Of a stretch of DNA of 64,000 nt, positions 18,048 through 27,250 are shown one piece after another. How positions within the stretch are numbered: position 1 is the stretch's first letter; every line of letters starts with the position of its first letter. The notes below the pieces were generated by a model that was not told where the DNA came from, did no database searches, and saw only the letters and a program-made list of their open reading frames with translations. The stretch spans positions 682,001 to 746,000 of the forward strand of contig NZ_BMCU01000002.1 of the NCBI RefSeq assembly GCF_014635345.1, in the 5' to 3' direction. The DNA comes from Rhodococcoides trifolii. GTDB taxonomy: Bacteria > Actinomycetota > Actinomycetes > Mycobacteriales > Mycobacteriaceae. The position numbers and the translations under genes were made by a program.

Positions 18048-19541
18048 TCAGGTCATGCGTAGCGCCAGGAAGAACTCGACACGATCCTCCAGGCGCGAGA
18101 GGTCACGGCCGGTCAGCTCCTCGATTCGCGCGATGCGGTAACGCACCGAATTGATGTGCAGGTGAAGGCGTTCCGAGCAGGTCGTCCAGGACCCGTTGCA
18201 GTCCAGGAACGTCGCCAACGTCGGAATCAGTTCGCTCTGATGACTGGCGTCGTACACCCGCAACGGATCGAGCAGGCGCGACCGGAACAGCTGACGCATG
18301 TCGTCCGGCACACTGGCAAGAAGCAGCACCAGGGTCGCAAGCTCGTCGTGACCGACGACGCGAACGTCGTCGGTGCGCCGAGCCGCCAGCCGTCGAGCCT
18401 GACGGGCTTCCTCGACGGCGCTACGCAACTCACCCGCAGCCACGACACCGCTCACCCCGATCGAGAGGTCGCTGTCGATCAGTCCCGGTCCGAGCCGCGT
18501 CACCGCGCGGGCCACGCCGGCAGTGATGTCGTCGGAGGTGGGCGCCACCGCGATCACCTCACCGTCGACGACACCGATCGCAGGTTCGCCGCCGAGCAAG
18601 TCTCGCAACAAATATCGGACCTCACCCAGTCGCACCGTGCCGCCGGACACACTCGCGGCCACCACCACGTAACGGCTCGCCTCGTCGAGACCGATCAGAT
18701 GCATCTGCTCGCTCACCCGTTCGCCCGACACCACCGAACGAACGAACTGCTGCGCCAACCGGCCCGAGACTCCCAGCCTGTCGTCCGTGCGCTCACGCTC
18801 GAGAGCGACGATCGCCACCAGCTCCTCGGCCAAGGCCAGACGCTCGGGAGGCCAACTCTGCCAATCACTTCCGAAAGCGACAATCCAGTCGACGACCCGG
18901 GAGGCGGAGTCGCCGTCCACGGCGAACAGCGAGATTCCCTGCTCGACGTGAGGGACCAGACGTGCGGTCAGGAACGCGCGAGCGAGAGTCTCGGGGCGGA
19001 TACCGTCGGGAATGGGGGTGGTGGGGGCGAGGACGCGGCCGCTCGGTGTCAGCACTGCGCAGTCCAACCCCAACTCCTCCGCGACCAACTCCAGCAGGGG
19101 GCCCAGACCGCTGCCGCCGGCGGTGGCCACGAGGCGGCGGTGACGGTCGAGTACGGAACGTAGATCCGACGCGCGTCCGGTGGAGAGTTGTCGCACGACC
19201 GTCTCGGTCACCGTCGCGAACGACACCGTCGCCGCAACGAGAAAGAGCGGAACGCCGTGTCGGCGGCACGCGTCGACGAGGTCCGGGGGCACCACACCGT
19301 CCTTCGACGCGGCGAGCGCAGCGACACCCGCCTTTGCGATGGATCGGACGAAGACGTCAGAATCGTGAGCATCGGTGCGCCACATCAGACCGGTCAGCAC
19401 CAGCTCACCACCGGTGAGGTACCGGCTCGGATCGATCATGTCGGTGGTGACCACCCAGCGGATGGTCGGGTCGCGGTGACTGTCCGGGACCAGGACGTCG
19501 AGGCCCAACTCCGGCATGGCAAGCAGGTCGTGCACCCTCAT
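18048..19541 (-). CDS. pucR: PucR-family transcriptional regulator of purine catabolism
   Basis: A 497-residue regulator. The N-terminal PucR domain (about 1-125) starts MRVHDLLAMPELGLDVLVPD and includes RYLTGGELVLTGLMW. The C-terminal PucR helix-turn-helix (about 435-490) has LHLHINSVRYRIARIEELTG. PucR in Bacillus responds to purine breakdown intermediates such as allantoin. The gene is divergent from the xanthine dehydrogenase operon, which it probably controls. The start at 19541 lacks a ribosome binding site; TAGGTT lies seven bases upstream, suggesting a leaderless transcript. Assignment to purines rests on position plus family. Confidence 0.88.
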   Translation of the reverse strand: MRVHDLLAMPELGLDVLVPDSHRDPTIRWVVTTDMIDPSRYLTGGELVLTGLMWRTDAHDSDVFVRSIAKAGVAALAASKDGVVPPDLVDACRRHGVPLFLVAATVSFATVTETVVRQLSTGRASDLRSVLDRHRRLVATAGGSGLGPLLELVAEELGLDCAVLTPSGRVLAPTTPIPDGIRPETLARAFLTARLVPHVEQGISLFAVDGDSASRVVDWIVAFGSDWQSWPPERLALAEELVAIVALERERTDDRLGVSGRLAQQFVRSVVSGERVSEQMHLIGLDEASRYVVVAASVSGGTVRLGEVRYLLRDLLGGEPAIGVVDGEVIAVAPTSDDITAGVARAVTRLGPGLIDSDLSIGVSGVVAAGELRSAVEEARQARRLAARRTDDVRVVGHDELATLVLLLASVPDDMRQLFRSRLLDPLRVYDASHQSELIPTLATFLDCNGSWTTCSERLHLHINSVRYRIARIEELTGRDLSRLEDRVEFFLALRMT

Positions 19542-19543
19542 TC

Positions 19544-19555
19544 GTAGGAACCTAC
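19544..19555. promoter_or_regulatory. Palindrome GTAGG-AA-CCTAC over the pucR -10 region
   Basis: A 5-2-5 inverted repeat lies two bases upstream of the pucR start codon. Its minus-strand reading contains TAGGTT (19549-19554), a TAnnnT -10 match spaced seven bases from the ATG. A palindrome over the -10 would suit autorepression, but binding is not shown. Confidence 0.4.
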
Positions 19556-19582
19556 AGGCTGCACGCTGTGATGGGGGTCATA

Positions 19583-19641
19583 GTCTGTCGTTCCTGCGTC
19601 TCGCTCGCGGGCCGATCGAGGGCTGTACTGATGTGACAGAC
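19583..19641. promoter_or_regulatory. Widely spaced 7-bp inverted repeat in the pucR-xdh divergent region
   Basis: GTCTGTC at 19583-19589 and GACAGAC at 19635-19641 are exact inverted repeats, 52 bases centre to centre, about five helical turns. They lie between the divergent pucR and xanthine dehydrogenase starts. Each could be one half-site of a looping regulator; chance is not excluded. Confidence 0.3.
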
Positions 19642-19670
19642 GACGATCTTCGAGCGGAGAGCTGACACAC

Positions 19671-20537
19671 ATGGATTTTCTACGGCCTCAGACCTGGGCG
19701 GATGCACTCGCCGCCAAGGCGGACGACGTCGATGCCGTGCCCATTCAAGGGGGTACCGACGTCATGGTCGAAATGAACTTCGACCTGCACCGGCCGGCGG
19801 CGTTGCTCGATCTGAATCCGGTTGCCGAATTGGCGACCTGGGAGGAAGCTCCAGACGGCACCCTTCGGGTCGGTGCTGGGGTGCCGTACGTGCGCATCAT
19901 CTCCGAGCTGGGGGACCGCCTGCCGGGCGTGTCGCAGGCATCGCGAACCGTCGGGTCCCCCCAGATCCGCAACCGCGGGACGGTCGGCGGCAACCTCGGG
20001 GGAGCATCGCCCGCCGGCGATCTGCACGCACCGCTGTTGGCCGGCGGCGCGGTCATCGAGGCCGAATCCGCTGCCCGCGGAACCCGCATGATTCCGGCAA
20101 CGGAGTTCTATCTCGGCGTCAAACGCAACTGCCTCGAACCGGACGAGCTCATTCGCGCCTTCCACCTGCCGCCCGCCGCAGGGCCGCAATACTTCTCGAA
20201 GATCGGCACCCGAAACGCGATGGTGATCGCGGTGTGCTCGTTCTCGATCGCGCTGTTCCCGGACGAGCGCCGCGTGGGCACCGGAATCGGTTCCGCTGCA
20301 CCCACACCGCGGCGGGCTTACGCTGCCGAGGAGTTTCTCGCGGCGGAACTCGACTGGGACGCCGATCTGGACGATGCGGTGACGCAGCGGTTCGGTGACC
20401 TGGTGCGCGAGGCAGCCAGCCCGATCGACGACGTTCGGGGCACCGCGAACTACCGGCGACATGCGCTGTCGGTCATGGCGAAGCGAACGCTCGGCTGGGC
20501 GTGGCGCGATTACACGAGCGAGAAGAAGGCGGCCTGA
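19671..20537 (+). CDS. Xanthine dehydrogenase, FAD-binding subunit
   Basis: A 288-residue CoxM/XdhB-type flavoprotein that passes electrons from the iron-sulfur clusters to the acceptor. FAD-binding motifs are AVPIQGGTDVMVEMN near residues 23-37 and RNRGTVGGNLGGASPAGD near 102-119. GGAGAG precedes the ATG by about ten bases. The 2Fe-2S subunit starts two bases after the stop. First gene of the plus-strand purine operon, divergent from pucR. Confidence 0.94.
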   Translation: MDFLRPQTWADALAAKADDVDAVPIQGGTDVMVEMNFDLHRPAALLDLNPVAELATWEEAPDGTLRVGAGVPYVRIISELGDRLPGVSQASRTVGSPQIRNRGTVGGNLGGASPAGDLHAPLLAGGAVIEAESAARGTRMIPATEFYLGVKRNCLEPDELIRAFHLPPAAGPQYFSKIGTRNAMVIAVCSFSIALFPDERRVGTGIGSAAPTPRRAYAAEEFLAAELDWDADLDDAVTQRFGDLVREAASPIDDVRGTANYRRHALSVMAKRTLGWAWRDYTSEKKAA

Positions 20538-20539
20538 AC

Positions 20540-21013
20540 ATGCGTGTCAACTGCACGGTCAACGGTTCCGAACAGAGTGCCGACGACGTCTGGGAGGGCG
20601 AGAGCCTGCTCTTCCTCCTGCGTGAGCGGATGGGATTTCCCGGCTCGAAGAATGCGTGTGAGCAGGGCGAATGCGGTTCGTGCACGGTCTATCTCGACGG
20701 TGTTCCGGCGTGTGCGTGCCTGGTCGCAGCGGGACAGGTGGAGGGTCGCGAGATCAGGACGGTCGAAGGTCTGGCCGACGGCGACAAGCTCGACCCGATG
20801 CAGGAGGCGTTCGTCGAATGCGGCGCCGTCCAGTGCGGCTTCTGCACCCCGGGACTCGTGGTGCAGGCGCACGATCTGATCGAGCGCGTACCCGACCCCT
20901 CCGATGTCGAGATACGAGAAGCTCTCGCCGGAAACCTCTGTCGCTGCACCGGTTACGAGAAGATTCTCGACGCGGTGCGCCTCGCTGCCACTCGAAAGGC
21001 CGACGCCCGATGA
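20540..21013 (+). CDS. Xanthine dehydrogenase, 2Fe-2S subunit
   Basis: A 157-residue iron-sulfur subunit with both [2Fe-2S] sites complete. The plant-ferredoxin-like site is CEQGECGSCTVYLDGVPAC. The second cluster uses CGAVQCGFCTPG and NLCRCTGYEKI. It relays electrons from the molybdenum centre to FAD. ATG 20540 is preferred over an upstream GTG because upstream residues overlap the FAD subunit and do not match the family. The stop overlaps the next start (ATGA). Confidence 0.95.
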   Translation: MRVNCTVNGSEQSADDVWEGESLLFLLRERMGFPGSKNACEQGECGSCTVYLDGVPACACLVAAGQVEGREIRTVEGLADGDKLDPMQEAFVECGAVQCGFCTPGLVVQAHDLIERVPDPSDVEIREALAGNLCRCTGYEKILDAVRLAATRKADAR

Positions 21014-22365
21014 CCGTCCGCATCATTCACAACGCATACATCGCCCCCATCGTCGGAAAGGAAATCGCCAACGGTTACCTGGTGATCGACGGTACGACCA
21101 TCAGCGCGATCGGCTCCGGGCCCGCGCCGACGACTCCGGGAGCCGAACTGATCGACGCCCGAGGTGGCCTCGTGACCCCCGGTCTGGTCAACACCCACCA
21201 TCACCTCTATCAGTGGGCGTCTCAAGGCCTCGCGAAGGACAACACGCTCTTCGAATGGCTTGTTGCGCTGTACAAGCCGTGGTCCAAGATGGATGCCGAC
21301 GTGGTGGGGAGAGCCGCACTCGCGGGACTGGGTTGGCTCGCCAAGACGGGCTGCACCACCACGACGGACCACCACTACATCTTTCCGAAGGGCCGCGGCG
21401 ACCTGTTCGCCGCGGAAATCGACTCCGCAGCGCGCATCGGAGTTCGGTTCCAGCCGTGCCGGGGATCGATGGACCGTGGTGTGTCCGACGGCGGGTTGCC
21501 GCCGGACGAGGTGGTCGAGACGCTGGACGACATTCTCGCTGCGACGGCCGACGCGATCGACACCTACCACGACGCATCGTTCGGGTCGATGCTGCAGATC
21601 GCGGTGGCGCCGTGCTCACCGTTCTCCATCAGCAAGGACCTCCTGGTCGAATCGGCGACTCTGGCTCGCGCCAAGGGTGTTCGATTGCACACGCACCTGT
21701 CCGAGACGCTTGACGAAGAAGAACACTGCATAGAGCAGATGGGCTGCACCCCGGTCGAATACATGGAGCAGGTCGGTTGGCTCGGTGACGACGTGTGGTT
21801 CGCGCACGCAGTCCACCTGCACGACAAGGACATCGCGACACTCGCCGCCACCGGCACAGGTGTCGCGCACTGCCCCAGCTCGAACGCACGACTCGGGGCC
21901 GGCATCGCCCGCATCTCGGACCTGCTCGCGGCCGGCGCATCCGTCGGCCTGGGCGTCGACGGATCGGCCTCCGCCGAAATGGTCCCGCTCGCCGGCGAAG
22001 TGCGGCAGGCGATGTACATGCAGCGGGCGAAGTACGGGCCCACGGCACTGACCGCTCGCCAGGCACTCGAAATCGGCACACTCGGCGGCGCCCGCGTTCT
22101 CGGACGTCAGGACGAGATCGGGTCCCTCGAGGTCGGCAAGCTCGCGGACATCGCGATCTGGCGGACCACCGGCTTCTACTCGGCGGTGGACGATCCGATC
22201 GTGGCGTTCGCGTACGGGCAGACCCCGCCGTTGGCGCACCTTCTCGTGGGTGGTCGCACGATCGTCGAGGACGACGTTCTGGTGAGCGTGCCGCAGGACG
22301 AGGCGGCCCGAGCCGGTGCCGACGCCCACCGCCGCCTCATGGAGCTTGCGAAGGACGTCCTGTGA
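21010..22365 (+). CDS. 8-oxoguanine deaminase-type amidohydrolase
   Basis: A 451-residue amidohydrolase of the ATZ/TRZ group. Metal ligands are visible as NTHHHLYQW near residue 63, THLSETLDEEEH near 226 and the final Asp in LGVDGSASAE near 318. The HHHLYQW pattern is what I recall of bacterial 8-oxoguanine deaminases (product: urate); guanine is a possible alternative substrate (product: xanthine). It sits between the 2Fe-2S and molybdenum subunits of xanthine dehydrogenase and overlaps both by four bases, so its product should feed directly into this pathway. The exact substrate needs assay. Confidence 0.83.
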   Translation: MTVRIIHNAYIAPIVGKEIANGYLVIDGTTISAIGSGPAPTTPGAELIDARGGLVTPGLVNTHHHLYQWASQGLAKDNTLFEWLVALYKPWSKMDADVVGRAALAGLGWLAKTGCTTTTDHHYIFPKGRGDLFAAEIDSAARIGVRFQPCRGSMDRGVSDGGLPPDEVVETLDDILAATADAIDTYHDASFGSMLQIAVAPCSPFSISKDLLVESATLARAKGVRLHTHLSETLDEEEHCIEQMGCTPVEYMEQVGWLGDDVWFAHAVHLHDKDIATLAATGTGVAHCPSSNARLGAGIARISDLLAAGASVGLGVDGSASAEMVPLAGEVRQAMYMQRAKYGPTALTARQALEIGTLGGARVLGRQDEIGSLEVGKLADIAIWRTTGFYSAVDDPIVAFAYGQTPPLAHLLVGGRTIVEDDVLVSVPQDEAARAGADAHRRLMELAKDVL

Positions 22366-24701
22366 GCGCCCCGACGACGTTCCCGGGCGCTATCGCCGCC
22401 CCCGGTCTCGGGCGGGTGGGGGACAGCCCCCTGCGTCCCGACGGCACCCTGAAGGTCAAGGGCGAGTTCGCCTATTCGTCCGACCTGTTCATCGACGGCA
22501 TGCTCTACGGAGCCACGCTGCGCAGCCCGCATCCACGTGCCCGCATCGTCTCGGTGGACATCTCGAAGGCGCTCGCCGTCCCCGGCATCGAAGCCGTCCT
22601 CACGCACGACGATGTGCCGGGACGCAAGTGCTACGGACTGGACGGGACGTGGGATCAGCCCGTACTCGCGTTCGACGAGGTGCGCCACGAAGGTGAGCCG
22701 ATCGCGCTCGTCGCCGCCGATCATCCCGAAACCGCCCGCCGCGCAATGGAAAAGATCGAGGTGGTCTACGAGGTCCTCGAACCGCTGTGCGACGCCCGAC
22801 GCGCCGCGCTCGACCCGACCTACCCGAAGGTGCAGGACCGAGGCGGGATCGCGCGTCATCAGCCCGTTCGGGTGGGCGACGTCGCATCGGCGCGTGCGCG
22901 AGCCGAGGTGATCGTCAGCAGCGACTTCAGCGTCGGCATTCAGGACCAGGCGTTCCTCGGACCCGAATCAGGCCTCGCCATTCCCGGCGAGGACGGGGGC
23001 GTCGACCTGTACGTCGCCACGCAGTGGATGCACAACGACCTCGAGCAGATCGGTCCGTGCCTCGGATTGCCCAAAGAAAAGATCCGCATGACCCTCGCCG
23101 GCGTCGGCGGCGCGTTCGGCGGTCGTGAGGACCTGTCGATGCAGATCCACGCCGCGATGCTCGCGATGCACACCGGCAAGCCGGTGAAGATCGTCTACAA
23201 CCGGTACGAGTCGTTCTTCGGGCACGTGCACCGCCACCCGGCGCAGATGCACTACGAATACGGTGCCACCCGTGACGGCAAGCTCGTGTTCGCGGACGTC
23301 GAGATCATCCTCGACGGCGGCGCCTACACCTCTGCGACCCTGAACGTCGTCGGCAACGCGGCATCCCTGGGCGTCGGTCCCTACGTCATTCCGAACATCG
23401 AGATCGACGCCTACGGGGTGTACACCAACAACCCGCCCTGCGGCGCCATGCGCGGATTCGGCGCTGTGCAAGCATGTTTCGCGTACGAGTCCATGATGGA
23501 CAAGTTGGCGCAGGCCTGCGGAATGAGCCCGGTCGAAATCCGTCAGGTCAACGCCGTCAGCCAAGGATCGCTCCTGGCGACCGGGCAGGTCATCGAGGCG
23601 CCCGCGCCGTTGGCGGAGATGCTCGCACGAGCCGAAGCCATGCCCATGCCGTCGCCGCTCGACAGCTCGGACATCCGGAACCTACCCGGCGGTGCGTCGC
23701 AGACGACGCACGGCGAAGGAGTCGTCCGAGGTGTCGGATACGGAGTGGGGCTGAAGAACATCTGCTTCTCCGAGAACTACGACGATTACTCCACCGCACG
23801 GGTACGGCTCGAGGTGATCGGCGGGGAAGCAACGGCGTTGGTACACACCGCCGCGGCCGAAGTGGGCCAGGGCCTGGTCACGCTCGAAGCCCAGATCGCC
23901 CGCACCGAGTTGGGCGTCACCAAGGTGACCATTCACCCCGCGGACACCACTGTCGGCAACTCCGGATCCTCGTCGGCCTCGCGTCAGTCCTACATGACCG
24001 GTGGCGCAGTCAAGGTCGCGTGCGAGGCGGTGCGCGAAGCAGTGTTCGTTCTCGCCGGGCTGCACCTCGGACGGGCCGTCGCCGACCTGTCGCTCGACGG
24101 TGGCAAGATCGTCTCTGCCACCGACGGTGTCCTCACGACCCTCGAAGACGTGTTGGGAGACCGGGTGATCGAGCAGACCCGCGAGTTCCATCACCGCCCC
24201 ACGACGGGAATGGACCCCGTGACCGGACAGGGCGCCAGCCACACCCAGCTCGCGCTCTGTGTGCACCGAGCGGTGGTCGACGTGGACGTCGACCTCGGCC
24301 TGGTGAAGGTGGTCGAGATGTCGGCCGTGCAGGACGTCGGCAAGATCCTGAATCGACTGTCGCTGGAGGGACAGATTCACGGCGGATCGGCCCAGGGCCT
24401 CGGCCTCGCCGTCATGGAGGAGATCGTCGTGACGAACGGGCTGGTCAAGAACCCGTCGTTCACCGATTACCTGATCCCCACCATCCTCGACATGCCGACC
24501 ATGAAGCTGGACATTCTGGAGAACCCGGACCCGTTGGCGCCCTACGGCCTTCGTGGTGCCGGCGAACCCCCGACCCTGTCCTCGACGCCCGCGATCGTCG
24601 CGGCCGTTCGCGACGCCACCGGACTGGCGTTGACGCGTGTACCCATCAGACCCGAACACATCACCGATCCCGCCGCGGATCCGGAGAGGGCGTCATCATG
24701 A
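22362..24701 (+). CDS. Xanthine dehydrogenase, molybdopterin-binding subunit
   Basis: A 779-residue catalytic subunit that oxidises hypoxanthine and xanthine to urate. Cofactor motifs include VGGAFGGREDLSMQIH near residue 247, PPCGAMRGFGAVQACF near 355 and AAAEVGQGLVTLEAQI near 500. The catalytic Glu lies in GLRGAGEPPTLSSTPA near residue 733. GTG 22362 overlaps the deaminase stop (GTGA). Length is typical of bacterial XdhA/PucD subunits. Confidence 0.95.
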   Translation: MSAPTTFPGAIAAPGLGRVGDSPLRPDGTLKVKGEFAYSSDLFIDGMLYGATLRSPHPRARIVSVDISKALAVPGIEAVLTHDDVPGRKCYGLDGTWDQPVLAFDEVRHEGEPIALVAADHPETARRAMEKIEVVYEVLEPLCDARRAALDPTYPKVQDRGGIARHQPVRVGDVASARARAEVIVSSDFSVGIQDQAFLGPESGLAIPGEDGGVDLYVATQWMHNDLEQIGPCLGLPKEKIRMTLAGVGGAFGGREDLSMQIHAAMLAMHTGKPVKIVYNRYESFFGHVHRHPAQMHYEYGATRDGKLVFADVEIILDGGAYTSATLNVVGNAASLGVGPYVIPNIEIDAYGVYTNNPPCGAMRGFGAVQACFAYESMMDKLAQACGMSPVEIRQVNAVSQGSLLATGQVIEAPAPLAEMLARAEAMPMPSPLDSSDIRNLPGGASQTTHGEGVVRGVGYGVGLKNICFSENYDDYSTARVRLEVIGGEATALVHTAAAEVGQGLVTLEAQIARTELGVTKVTIHPADTTVGNSGSSSASRQSYMTGGAVKVACEAVREAVFVLAGLHLGRAVADLSLDGGKIVSATDGVLTTLEDVLGDRVIEQTREFHHRPTTGMDPVTGQGASHTQLALCVHRAVVDVDVDLGLVKVVEMSAVQDVGKILNRLSLEGQIHGGSAQGLGLAVMEEIVVTNGLVKNPSFTDYLIPTILDMPTMKLDILENPDPLAPYGLRGAGEPPTLSSTPAIVAAVRDATGLALTRVPIRPEHITDPAADPERASS

Positions 24702-26140
24702 CCAAACTCGACCCCACGAACACTCGTGACGCCGGTGGCCGGCGATCTCAGATCGACCGCTTCTTCGACATCACCGGACGCGGGTCCTCCATCTCCCGCG
24801 AGATCCGAGGCGGTGTCACGACTTTCGTCGCCATGGCTTATCTCATCGTGCTGATTCCGCTGATCATCGGTGACGCAAAGGACGTCACCGGAGCCATGCT
24901 CGATCCTGCGCAGCTCAGCACGATGGTCGCACTGTCGGCCGGCTTGACCACCGTGCTGATGGGCGTGGTCGGTAACGCACCGCTCGCGATGGCGGCCGGG
25001 CTGGGTGTCACGCCGATCGTCGTGTTCCAGGCGGCTCCGTACATGACGTGGCCACAGGCGATGGGTCTGGTGGTGCTCGAAGGCGTCATCATCGTGATCC
25101 TGGCGCTCACCGGGATTCGCCAGCTGATCATGGACGCCATTCCGCGAGTGCTGAAGCAGGCCATCGGAGTGGGCATCGGCGCGTTCATCGCCTTGATCGG
25201 TCTCGTGGACGCCGGCTTCGTCGGCTACGGCGACAACTCCTCCACGGCAGTCACATTAGGAGTGTTCGGGAAATTGGCCGGCTGGCCGGTGTTCGTCTTC
25301 TGCGTCGGCCTCGTCATCATGATGATTCTGTTCGTCCGCCGTGTACCGGGGGCGATGCTCATCGGTATCTTCATCGCCACCAACCTGGCAATCATTCTGA
25401 ACTCGGTATTCGACATCGCGCCGGAATCCTGGGGTCCAGTGGTACCCAAGGTGCCCGATTCCATCGTCGCCACACCGCAATTCGATCTGTTGTTCAACGT
25501 CGACATCTTCGGCGGGTTCGCACGCGCCGGCGTCGTAACGGCATCGGTGGTTCTGTTCACGCTGGTTCTGTCCGGATTCTTCGACGCGATGGGCACCATC
25601 CTCGGCGTCGGTGAGGAAGCGGGACTGGTCGACAAGGAAGGCCGGCTCCCCGGCCTGAGCCGCATCCTGACCGTCGACGGCATCGGTGCCATCGTCGGTG
25701 GCGCGATCAACGGATCGGCAAACACGGCCGTCGTCGAATCTGCGGCCGGAGTCGCCGAAGGTGCGCGCACCGGGCTTGCCAGCGTGGTCACCGGCGGTCT
25801 GCTCACCAGTCTGATCTTCTTCACCCCGCTGGCCGGAGTGGTCCCGGTCGGCGCCGCCGCACCGGCGCTCGTCCTCGTCGGCGCGTTGATGATGACGCAC
25901 GTTCGCAAGATCGACTGGGAGGACACCGAGATCGCAATTCCTGCCTTCCTCACGATCGTCTTGATGCCGTTCACGTACTCGATCACCGTCGGCGTCGCTG
26001 CCGGTGTGCTCTCGTACACCATCGTCCGTCTCGCGAAAGGCAAGTTCCGACAGACGCATTGGCTGCTGTACGTGATGTCCGCGATCTTCGTGGTGTACTT
26101 CGCATTGCACCCCCTCGAGGAAGCGCTGGGCATTTCCTGA
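24698..26140 (+). CDS. AzgA-type purine permease (NCS2 superfamily)
   Basis: A 480-residue transporter with about 12-13 hydrophobic segments. The start RFFDITGRGSSISREIRGGV and the motif NAPLAMAAGLGVTPIVVFQ place it in the AzgA group of guanine/hypoxanthine/adenine permeases (PbuG-like). Substrate of this member is inferred. ATG 24698 overlaps the stop of the Mo subunit and the xdhC ATG overlaps its own stop, so it is embedded in the oxidation operon. Confidence 0.9.
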   Translation: MTKLDPTNTRDAGGRRSQIDRFFDITGRGSSISREIRGGVTTFVAMAYLIVLIPLIIGDAKDVTGAMLDPAQLSTMVALSAGLTTVLMGVVGNAPLAMAAGLGVTPIVVFQAAPYMTWPQAMGLVVLEGVIIVILALTGIRQLIMDAIPRVLKQAIGVGIGAFIALIGLVDAGFVGYGDNSSTAVTLGVFGKLAGWPVFVFCVGLVIMMILFVRRVPGAMLIGIFIATNLAIILNSVFDIAPESWGPVVPKVPDSIVATPQFDLLFNVDIFGGFARAGVVTASVVLFTLVLSGFFDAMGTILGVGEEAGLVDKEGRLPGLSRILTVDGIGAIVGGAINGSANTAVVESAAGVAEGARTGLASVVTGGLLTSLIFFTPLAGVVPVGAAAPALVLVGALMMTHVRKIDWEDTEIAIPAFLTIVLMPFTYSITVGVAAGVLSYTIVRLAKGKFRQTHWLLYVMSAIFVVYFALHPLEEALGIS

Positions 26141-27219
26141 TGAAGGACATCGCGGCGCGGCTGCTCGCATGGAACGACGAGGGCCTTCGGTACGCCGTGG
26201 CCACGGTCGTCTCGGTATCGGGCAGTGCGCCGCGATCGCCCGGTGCCGCCATGGCCGTCGCATCCGACGGCGAAGCAGTGGGCAGCGTCTCGGGAGGGTG
26301 TGTCGAGGGCGCTGTCTACGCGCTGTGCCAGGAGGTGCTTGCTACCGGTGTCTCGGTTCGCCAGACCTTCGGGTACAGCGACGACGACGCGTTCGCAGTC
26401 GGGCTCACGTGCGGTGGCGAGATCGAGGTGTTCGTGGCACCGGCCCCGGAGCGGTCGATCGTGGAATCCTTCGGCGATGCGGTCGCCACCGTTCAGATGC
26501 TCGACGACGCCGGTTCGATGATGGCTGTGTCGGATGCTCGTGTTGTGGGCACAACGGGTTTCGCCGATATCGATCAGGTCGCGATCGGTGAGGCTCGGGC
26601 CATGCTCGACTCCGGCAGCACCGGCATCAGGTCGGTCCGGTGCCGGCCCGACGTCGAGATGTTCGTCTCGTCGTACGCGTCGCCGCCGCGGTTGCTGATC
26701 TTCGGAGCCATCGATTACGCCGGCGCTGTGGCCCGCGTCGGATCTTTCCTCGGCTACCGCGTGACGGTGTGCGATGCGCGCCCAGTGTTCGCCACGCAGA
26801 CTCGCTTCCCGGACGCCGACGAGGTGATCGTCGAATGGCCGCACACGTATCTCGCTCGCACACAGATCGATTCGCGCACCGTCGTCTGTGTTCTGACGCA
26901 CGACGCCAAATTCGACGTGCCGCTGCTCGAGGTCGCGCTGCGCCTCCCGGTGGCGTTCGTCGGGGCCATGGGCTCACGGCGCACTCATCACGACCGGCTT
27001 CTGCGCTTGCGGGAAATCGGTATGACGGACACAGAACTGGGTCGACTGAAATCACCGATCGGGCTGGACCTCGGAGCGCGGACGCCGGAGGAAACCGCCG
27101 TGGCCATCGCCGCCGAATTCCTGGCCGTCCGGCGCGGGGGGAGCGGGGTTCCCTTGTCGGTGACCGAGGGGCCGATACATCACGGGGCTTCACATGGTTC
27201 GGATCGAATGAGAGCGTGA
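26140..27219 (+). CDS. XdhC-family molybdenum cofactor insertion protein
   Basis: A 359-residue member of the XdhC/CoxI family. The N-terminal part has SVSGSAPRSPGAAMAV, SVSGGCVEGAVYAL and GLTCGGEIEVFV. A Rossmann-like C-terminal part has LLIFGAIDYAGAVARVGSFL and VAFVGAMGSRRTHHDRL. XdhC binds Moco, promotes its sulfuration and delivers it to xanthine dehydrogenase. Start ATG 26140 shares a base with the NCS2 stop. Last gene of the operon; its stop precedes a hairpin. Confidence 0.92.
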   Translation: MKDIAARLLAWNDEGLRYAVATVVSVSGSAPRSPGAAMAVASDGEAVGSVSGGCVEGAVYALCQEVLATGVSVRQTFGYSDDDAFAVGLTCGGEIEVFVAPAPERSIVESFGDAVATVQMLDDAGSMMAVSDARVVGTTGFADIDQVAIGEARAMLDSGSTGIRSVRCRPDVEMFVSSYASPPRLLIFGAIDYAGAVARVGSFLGYRVTVCDARPVFATQTRFPDADEVIVEWPHTYLARTQIDSRTVVCVLTHDAKFDVPLLEVALRLPVAFVGAMGSRRTHHDRLLRLREIGMTDTELGRLKSPIGLDLGARTPEETAVAIAAEFLAVRRGGSGVPLSVTEGPIHHGASHGSDRMRA

Positions 27220-27220
27220 T

Positions 27221-27243
27221 GTACTCGGCTCAGGCCGGAGTAC
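27221..27243. terminator. Candidate bidirectional terminator hairpin between convergent operons
   Basis: GTACTCGGC, loop TCAG, then GCCGGAGTAC forms a nine-pair stem with a one-base bulge. It lies two bases after the xdhC stop and eight bases before the allB stop on the other strand, so it could end both transcripts. No U-tract follows on either strand, which weakens it as a classical intrinsic terminator. Confidence 0.45.
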
Positions 27244-27250
27244 TCACATC

